In this document: positions 58,359 to 64,000 of the stretch, in pieces
How positions within the stretch are numbered: position 1 is the stretch's first letter
Layout: each line of letters begins with the position of its first letter
Assembly (NCBI GenBank): GCA_947466075.1
Contig: CANIBP010000003.1
Span: forward strand, 124,001-188,000
Direction: 5' to 3'
From: Verrucomicrobiaceae bacterium
GTDB lineage: Bacteria > Verrucomicrobiota > Verrucomicrobiia > Verrucomicrobiales > Verrucomicrobiaceae
DNA: 64,000 nt
Position numbers and translations under genes: made by a program
The notes under the pieces: generated by a model
What the model was told of the DNA's origin: nothing
The model's input: the letters and a program-made list of their open reading frames with translations, nothing else
Database searches by the model: none

Positions 58359-60685
58359 TTACGGCAGCCGCCAGCACTCGACACGGCTCAGGTCCGCATT
58401 TCCTCCCATCATGGGCCGAGCTGTGTGCTGAATCATGAGGTAAAGAAAACGTCCATCACGGGACGGCACGACCCGCTCAACCCGATGGCCTTCAAATTGG
58501 ATGCCATAACGGGGCGCTCCATCCATGGAGTAAATGGTGAGGCTGTCATTTCCCGTGCCGGCGAAGAACGATTGGGAATCTGCTGTAAATCCGATCGGGC
58601 CGAATTGCAGCCTGCTCCCGCGAAACATGGACAGCATGCGCCGCCCGACCACATCCCACACGATCACCCGGTCATCCCCTGCCACCGAAATGAGCTTGGT
58701 GGAGTCAGGTGAAAAGACAAACTCGCCCGGGGACGCGGCGTGACCGGAAAACTCCACGACAAGCTCAGCCTGGGTGGCTTCAAGCAACTGGATGTTTTTG
58801 ATTCCCCTGTCTCCCATGGCAATCCATTTCGCATCCGGCGAGAGGCCATGACGTAGTTACGATTTGACGGATGATCTCGTGACCACAATGTCTTCAGCGT
58901 GGACATGTCCACCCATGTAAATCGTTCTCGAACAGTTCCGTGATCAAAAATGCCAAAGGGCTCGTCAGCAGCGATCCGGAAACTGGAGTAACGGTCAACG
59001 TCATGCCAGCGGTCCTCGCCTGTCGCCAGATTCCAGGTGCGGACTCCTTCGGAATCACCATGGCGATCAAACAACAGGTGGGTTCCGTCATGAGTGAAAA
59101 ATACTTCCAAGGGTCCATCAGATTTTGTAATCCGGGTTTTCTCCTTTCCATTCGTGGCATCCAGCACGCGTGCGCCGCCATTCCTGTCTTTCATTCCCAC
59201 TGCCAGCAGCGTGCCGCCGGGATTGATGACCAGGCTGTGTCCGAGACCACCAAGCTCAACGGACCATTCAGGCTTTTCGAGATGCTTCTCAGGCAGCTTC
59301 AGCTCCTTGTGTGTGACGATCACGAGTCCGAAGTGCGCTCTCAGCAGATTGCGAAAATCATCCGCCTTGTCGTCACGCCAGGTGTGATCGAAGGAAAAAT
59401 CTCCCGCAAATTTTTCCAGCAGGTAGGCAGTGCCGAGCACGTCATAGGGGTTCAGCCGGTCGAATGCTGGCTCGCTGACCAGACGCTTGATGACATCCTT
59501 TCCCTCGCGTGGCAGGCGTTGTTCAAGGCCATGCAGGAACACTGACTGCGCCGTCGACCCACGATCAGCATCGTTAACTTGGGAGTAAAACCATTGCACG
59601 GCGGTGGCACGGTCTGTTTCATCACCGTGTTCCACGAGAGCCGCCATCACCTTCCCGCCTTCCCACCCATCATCAAATGGGCCACGAAAATAATTCATGG
59701 CCTCGTCCTTGACCTGTCGGGCGTGAAGTGGGTCGGCATCCATCGCCGCCGTGTATTGCTTCAAAGCAAGAAGATCATGGGCACTGGCGGCGGTGAAAAA
59801 ATGTTTCGCGTAGGTGATGATGAAACGTGTTCCTTTCTTGGGATCATCAATAGCGGGGTTCTGCAGCCCCGGTCTGCGGCCCGTTTGGAGAAACTCGATC
59901 AAGGCTGCGGCCCCCAGCTCGCGAATGGCACTGATCATTTCCTGCTCCGTTGCAAACCAGTCCTGCCACCTGCCTGTCATGAACACATCATCTGAGAGAT
60001 AGAGCAGCAGCCAAGCTCTTGTCTTTGGCGGCAAACGATCCACCCTGCGCCTGAACTCTTTGACGGCGGGCTTGGCTTCCTCCTGCGGAGGCAACTTGCC
60101 ATGACAAGCACGAGCATATAGAAATCGATACCAGCCGAGCCAGTCCGTGTTTGACTGCCGCAGTTTCCACCAAGCTTCCGCCTCAGGCTGGAGCGCCTTG
60201 TTGGGATAGAGAAACTCACATTCTACCATGCCCAGGCAACGCCGTGCCACATCTGCCACGGTCTGCGGGCGAGTTTGCATTTCTTTGTCAAAAAAATCAC
60301 CGGAAAAATCTTCAGCGGGGATGGTGGGGGAATGGTCATCGACGAGCCTGATGCAAGCAGGCACGAAGTCAGGTGTCTCCTTTGCCACCAAAGCCAGGAG
60401 CGCAAGAATCCGAATGCCAGCGTCCGCATGTTCGCTGAGCTTAACCAGATCTGCGGTCTGCAGCTCGGGTGATCGCAGGCCGGAAAGAGTTTGCCAGGCA
60501 TCAATGATGGCTTTGCGTTCATATTCCCGTGGCTGGCCGTTAGGAAGAAAGCTGCCCAACGTTAGAAATGGGAGGCGCTTCTTGATGTCCATCAGTCTGT
60601 CTTCTGTCTCAGAGGCCGTAGCAGGCCTTGAGCAAAGGGCAGCGAACAAGAGTAGTTTCACCAAATGGCAGGAGAAGATGCGCAT
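58359..60685 (-). pseudogene. HEAT/WD-repeat-type protein, frameshifted near 58850
   Basis: The first part (60685 to about 58850) has a signal peptide (MRIFSCHLVKLLLFAALCSRPATA), a helical region to about residue 420, then WD-like segments (VINPGGTLLAVGMKDRNG; VFFTHDGTHLLFD). It then runs into nonsense (ASRRMRNGLPWETG). The continuation lies in another frame: GLSPDAKWIAMGDRGIKNI and FVFSPDSTKLISVAGDDRVIVWDVV, ending VECWRLP at 58359. One missing base near 58849-58851 explains it. Joined length about 775 aa. It may be a real pseudogene or a sequencing error. Function unknown. Confidence 0.75.
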
Positions 60686-60762
60686 GTCGGACTAGAGTAT
60701 CCATTCCAGGATAAGGTCGTGTCAATCTCTTGCATCGGACCTGAAGCCGCTGTTGGGAAGAC

Positions 60763-62088
60763 TTATCCCAGCCCCTCAATCTTCCAGCCGTCGCGATACT
60801 CGCGTTTCACCAGCGCGTTGGCGGCTTCGAGGTTGGTGAATTTCAAACCAGCGCGATCCCATTCAAGCCACTGGTTGGGGAAGCGATCGGCGATGGTGCC
60901 GACGAGGACGGTTTCGGTCAGCGGGCCGCCGTGGCTGAAGTCCCCGCAGCTTTTGGTGCCAGCGAGGATCGCATCGACCCAGTCGAAGTAATGATCCTGC
61001 GGCTTGATGTCGTGCGGATATTTTTCCGCCGGGAAATCGGCCTCAGGCAGCACGAAGGGACGCACGCCGTAAGGTTTGAAGATCGCACCATGCTCACCGA
61101 TCCAGTAGCCGCCACTGGCGGGGAAATTGGTGAGCGATGACGGCATCTTCACCACATTCCTGTCAGGTTCGATGCCGCCATCGAGCCAGGTGAGTTTCAG
61201 CGTGTCACCAGCGATGAGTTCATTGCCCGCGAACTCGAATTCAACGCGGCGTTTGTCGGCCCACAGTGCGCCGCTGCTGCCTTCCGTGAGCTGGCGCACG
61301 CGTTTCGGCGCACCGAGCTTCAAGCCATCGAACGTGGCATCGAAATGATGGCAGCCCATGTCACCAAGTTCACCGCAGCCGAAGTCAAACCACGCGCGCC
61401 ACGTCTGCGGATGATAGGTGTCGTTGAGATACGGACGTGGCATGCGCACACCGAGCCAATGGTCCCAATCGAGACCTTCGGGAATCGCATCACCCTGCGG
61501 CCGCAGTTCAGTGTTCTTCGGCCACCAGTTGAGCTTTTTGTTCTCCCACATGATGACCTCTTTGATTTTGCCGATGGCCTTTGTGCGCAGCAGTTCCACC
61601 ATCATGCGGCTCTCGATGCTGGAGCGTCCTTGATTGCCAAGCTGCGTCACGACACCGGCTTTGAGGGCCTCTTGCGCGAGAACGCGGCACTCATAAGGCG
61701 TGGGAGCCATCGGCTTCTGCAAATAGACATGCTTCTTGCCGCGCAACGCCGTCGTGGCGATGGACGCATGCATGTGATCCGGCGTTCCCACTGTCACCGC
61801 ATCAAACTTGTCCGCATGCTTCGACAACAGCTCGCGCCAATCCTTATGCTGCGAGGCTTCGGGAAAATCTTTGGCCGCCTGCGCGATGTGGCGCGCATCC
61901 ACATCACACAAAGCGACGATCTTCACCTTCGCGTGCGAGGCCACACTGCGCATCGTGTTCCCACCCATACGGGCGACCCCGATGCTGGCGACCTGCAGCA
62001 TCGAGTTCGGAGATGCAGAACGAAGAATGGCGGGAAATCCCAGTGCTGAAGCAGCGCTGGCTTGCTGGATGAATTGGCGGCGGTTCAT
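60763..62088 (-). CDS. Gfo/Idh/MocA family oxidoreductase, Tat-exported, second copy
   Basis: 441 aa from the ATG at 62088 (MNRRQFIQQASAASALGF), a twin-arginine-type signal. The frame is open upstream at a TTG (62100). Rossmann part QVASIGVARMGGN, family signature LQKPMAPT in HVYLQKPMAP (Gln in place of the usual Glu of EKP), and FDFGCGELGDMGCHHFDATFDG are present. C-terminus VKREYRDGWKIEGLG matches the tail of the copy at 3 kb. Acts on a carbohydrate in the periplasm. Its stop lies 77 bp from the start of the WD gene. Confidence 0.88.
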   Translation of the reverse strand: MNRRQFIQQASAASALGFPAILRSASPNSMLQVASIGVARMGGNTMRSVASHAKVKIVALCDVDARHIAQAAKDFPEASQHKDWRELLSKHADKFDAVTVGTPDHMHASIATTALRGKKHVYLQKPMAPTPYECRVLAQEALKAGVVTQLGNQGRSSIESRMMVELLRTKAIGKIKEVIMWENKKLNWWPKNTELRPQGDAIPEGLDWDHWLGVRMPRPYLNDTYHPQTWRAWFDFGCGELGDMGCHHFDATFDGLKLGAPKRVRQLTEGSSGALWADKRRVEFEFAGNELIAGDTLKLTWLDGGIEPDRNVVKMPSSLTNFPASGGYWIGEHGAIFKPYGVRPFVLPEADFPAEKYPHDIKPQDHYFDWVDAILAGTKSCGDFSHGGPLTETVLVGTIADRFPNQWLEWDRAGLKFTNLEAANALVKREYRDGWKIEGLG

Positions 62089-62126
62089 GAGGCCATGCAA
62101 ACGACTTCATGCCACGCAATCCTTCA

Positions 62127-63632
62127 TCACTTCCGAAACGGTGACGCAGGAATACCTGCACCATTGAAGAGTGACGCGGTGGGATTGTCTTTCCACGCAT
62201 AACGAACCTGTTTCGGCTCCGCAACGGCCTTGGCAGAGACGATCACGGTTTCGCCTACGATCTTCGCCTCTGCAGGCTGCCACTGTCCATCAGCACCAGC
62301 GAGTTCGAAGCCGGTGAGATCACCTTTCGCGGTCAAACCCTTCGCATGCTTGAAGGTGAGCGCCATTTCACCGCCTTTCGCGGTCGCGGTTTCGATCAAC
62401 GGGCCGCAGATGGCAGGAACGTCCTTCTGATAAACGCTTCCCAATGCCCACTGTGCGAGACGAAAGCCCACGTCCTGCTTATTCGTCGGGTGAATGTTCT
62501 TGGGATCACCGATGTCGAGCGTGATGGCCATACCACTGTTTGGAATGGTGCTCAGTGCGTTCATCATCTGCTCGCGCACGATCATCCAGCCTTCACCGGC
62601 ACGAGTAAAATTCGGCAACTGCACCCAGGCGAAGGAAAACTCATCGTTCCAGCGCTTGCGCCAGTCTTTGGCGAGCAGGGTGAGTTGATGCTGATAGAAC
62701 GGCGCCTTCACGTCCGCGCTGTTCGCCTCGCCTTGATACCAGATGGCACCGCGCATCGCATAGGGGATCAGCGGCGCGATCTTGCCGTTGAACAAACCTC
62801 CCACATTGCCTTTGCGTTTACGTGTTTCCAATGGATCACGCGGCTTGCGTGGCAGCGGCTTGCGTGGCAGCGGCTTGCCTTCAGCCTTGGCTTTCTTCAC
62901 TGTATCAGTCCATTGTAAAACCTGACGATCATATGCGGACTTCGTTTTCTCTTCATCAAACTGAGCATCGGCCTGCTTGGTGGCTGCAAAGAATGGTTTG
63001 AGTTCTTCGCTCGCCTGTTGCGCCTCAGGACTGATCCAGGACTCGATGGGAGTGCCACCAACGGAGGAATTGATGAGTCCAACGGGTATTCTGAGTGCCG
63101 CATGCAGCGTGCGGCCAAAGAAAAACGCGGTGGCAGAAAAACGGCCCACAGTTTCGGACGTGCAGACCACCCAGGTGCCTTTGCCTAATGTTTGCGCAGA
63201 TGGAGATGCGGCACTGGCTTCGGTAAACATACGAATCTGCGGCAGAGTCGCAGCAGCCTTGGTACCTTCGAAGTCTTTGGCGCTCTGCACGGCCATCGCC
63301 ATGTTCGACTGGCCGGAACCAAGCCATACTTCGCCAATGAGCACGTCTTTGATCGTTTTGTCACCAACCGTGAGTGTCAGCGGTTCGGCAGATGCAGTAA
63401 GCGCATCAAGTTTGAGCAACCATTGTCCTTCGGCGTCGGCTTTGGTGGTCTTTCTCTGACCGGCGATGGCCACGGTGACTTCCGTGTTCGCATCAGCCGT
63501 GCCCCAAACGGGAACAGGCTTGCCACTTTGCAGGACCATGTGGTCGGAAAAGGTAGCGGGCAGCGTGACGGCGGCTTGCGCCGAGAGAGTGAGAAGCGGC
63601 TTGTGAACGCTGCGTCTAAAGCGTTCCTTCAC
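62127..63632 (-). CDS. Sialate O-acetylesterase (SASA domain)
   Basis: About 501 aa. The start is uncertain: GTG 63632 (with a GGAG upstream) or TTG 63650; no ATG precedes the conserved part. The N-terminus KERFRRSVHKPLLTLSAQAA would be a short signal peptide. Family blocks: LGSGQSNMAMAVQ (Ser), NSSVGGTPIESW, RGAIWYQGEAN and a DIGDPKNIHPTNKQDVG segment with the Asp/His pair. An insert near 265 has the repeated words PLPRK PLPRK P from a 15-bp tandem repeat. It deacetylates sialic acids or similar sugars. It begins just after a kinase fragment. Confidence 0.8.
   Translation of the reverse strand: MKERFRRSVHKPLLTLSAQAAVTLPATFSDHMVLQSGKPVPVWGTADANTEVTVAIAGQRKTTKADAEGQWLLKLDALTASAEPLTLTVGDKTIKDVLIGEVWLGSGQSNMAMAVQSAKDFEGTKAAATLPQIRMFTEASAASPSAQTLGKGTWVVCTSETVGRFSATAFFFGRTLHAALRIPVGLINSSVGGTPIESWISPEAQQASEELKPFFAATKQADAQFDEEKTKSAYDRQVLQWTDTVKKAKAEGKPLPRKPLPRKPRDPLETRKRKGNVGGLFNGKIAPLIPYAMRGAIWYQGEANSADVKAPFYQHQLTLLAKDWRKRWNDEFSFAWVQLPNFTRAGEGWMIVREQMMNALSTIPNSGMAITLDIGDPKNIHPTNKQDVGFRLAQWALGSVYQKDVPAICGPLIETATAKGGEMALTFKHAKGLTAKGDLTGFELAGADGQWQPAEAKIVGETVIVSAKAVAEPKQVRYAWKDNPTASLFNGAGIPASPFRK
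62841..62879. repeat. 15-bp tandem repeat (2.6 copies) in the esterase gene
   Basis: CGGCTTGCGTGGCAG is repeated at 62841, 62856 and partly 62871. In the coding frame it gives PLPRK twice. Copy-number change would alter the protein by five residues without frameshift. Confidence 0.8.
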
Positions 63633-63942
63633 TATAAAAGGACGCTCCAATTAAAGAGGACCAAGAACTTTCACCACTTGCATGAGTCCGTTTAATTCGG
63701 TGGCGGCATGCTTGGCAAGACACTCGAGTGGCCTTGTGGCGGTGCACTTGCGGCAGCAGCTTGATCACCACCGTGCGATTGAGGCTTTTCTGCACCGCTT
63801 TGTACACCGCGCCCATGCCGCCACAGTCAATGAAATCGAGGAACTTGTAGTTAGGAATCAGCTCATCCAGCTCCGCCGTCGAAGGCGGAATGAAAGGATC
63901 GAACTTGATGGCGTCGCCACTTTTTTCTCTCTCCGGCTGCAT
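63616..63942 (-). pseudogene. Serine/threonine protein kinase fragment
   Basis: 108 aa. After a linker, NYKFLDFIDCGGMGAVYKAV and LNRTVVIKLLP are the glycine-rich loop and the ATP-binding Lys of a Pkn2-type kinase. The rest of the kinase is missing: after IKLLPQVHRH the sequence turns into unrelated residues to the stop at 63616. The ATG is at 63942. It is a truncated remnant overlapping the start of the esterase gene. Kinase genes of this type are common in the phylum. Confidence 0.75.
63679..63728 (-). repeat. Downstream copy of the kinase 5' leader (direct repeat)
   Basis: On the minus strand, from CTCGAGTGTCTTGCCAAG through TTAAAC and ACTCATGCA, resembles 63938-63988 (from CTCGGATGTCTTGCCAAG to ACTCATGCA). 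The two flank the kinase fragment. Roughly three quarters identical with one or two gaps. Confidence 0.6.
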
Positions 63943-63988
63943 GAGTGCGATTTAAGTCGTCGGCATCAACCTTGGCAAGACATCCGAG
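63938..63988 (-). repeat. Upstream copy of the kinase leader (direct repeat)
   Basis: Contains the ATG of the kinase fragment (63942-63940) and about 45 bp before it. See 63679-63728. Confidence 0.6.
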
Positions 63989-64000
63989 CGATTCGCCGCA

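Overview
The window reads as chromosomal DNA of a Verrucomicrobiota bacterium, probably Verrucomicrobiaceae and Prosthecobacter-like (inference). The reasons are the mix of twin-arginine Gfo/Idh/MocA oxidoreductases, DUF1080 proteins, a planctomycete-type cytochrome c/DUF1549/DUF1553 protein, a sulfatase, SASA-type sialate O-acetylesterases, small secreted proteins with YGY-rich tails, an ispG with the long insertion, and many start codons without a clear Shine-Dalgarno. Coding density is high and no gene-free stretch exceeds 300 bp. I saw no rRNA, tRNA, CRISPR array or transposase.

Layout. 1-8.2 kb (+): secreted and periplasmic carbohydrate metabolism (clan GH-A hydrolase, 2-hydroxyacid dehydrogenase, Gfo/Idh/MocA oxidoreductase, DUF1080 protein, carbohydrate esterase), interrupted by an EVE-like/PD-(D/E)XK nuclease gene. 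8.2-18.1 kb (-): APH-type kinase, trmO, copper-type P-ATPase, PSD1-type cytochrome protein, an HNH-like gene between two REP-like hairpins, then an ABC ATPase-ABC permease-panC operon. 18.2-20.6 kb (+): soluble histidine kinase and two paralogous Gly/Tyr-rich secreted proteins. 20.7-30.7 kb (mostly -): rpmB, a lipoprotein, the putrescine pair aguB-aguA, a DUF104/MazF-type toxin-antitoxin pair (+), DoxX, valS, a sulfatase. 30.8-43.9 kb (+): rph, a histone-deacetylase-like gene, a MoxR-DUF58-BatA-VWA-TPR gene cluster, comEC. 44-49.4 kb: DegP-like protease, response regulator, ispG, Nudix hydrolase, FHA-cyclase. 49.4-58.3 kb: an autotransporter with a poly-C tract at its 5' end, a tonB-exbB-exbD-coiled-coil-MFS group, and a divergent FecA-like receptor sharing a 7-1-7 palindrome. 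58.4-64 kb (-): a frameshifted WD-repeat gene, a second Gfo/Idh/MocA gene, a sialate O-acetylesterase and a protein-kinase fragment.

The most interesting region is 32.7-41.6 kb. The MoxR/VWA cluster has been entered three times at gene junctions by small cassettes that carry only accessory genes and no recombinase: (1) a four-helix-bundle (23S rRNA intervening-sequence-type) gene between 35-bp inverted repeats that match at 34 of 35 positions; (2) a ParD/RelE-type toxin-antitoxin pair between perfect 30-bp direct repeats, one of which is the duplicated 5' end of the batA-like gene; (3) a GxxExxY gene between purine-rich inverted repeats that begin one base after a stop codon. All three cargos lie in the operon direction and every host reading frame survives. 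Just upstream, between rph and the deacetylase gene, lies a 92-bp element of 10-bp-periodic GTTTGC units that flip orientation half way. The other strong signal is a 12-bp homopolymer that decides whether the autotransporter ATG is in frame with its signal peptide.
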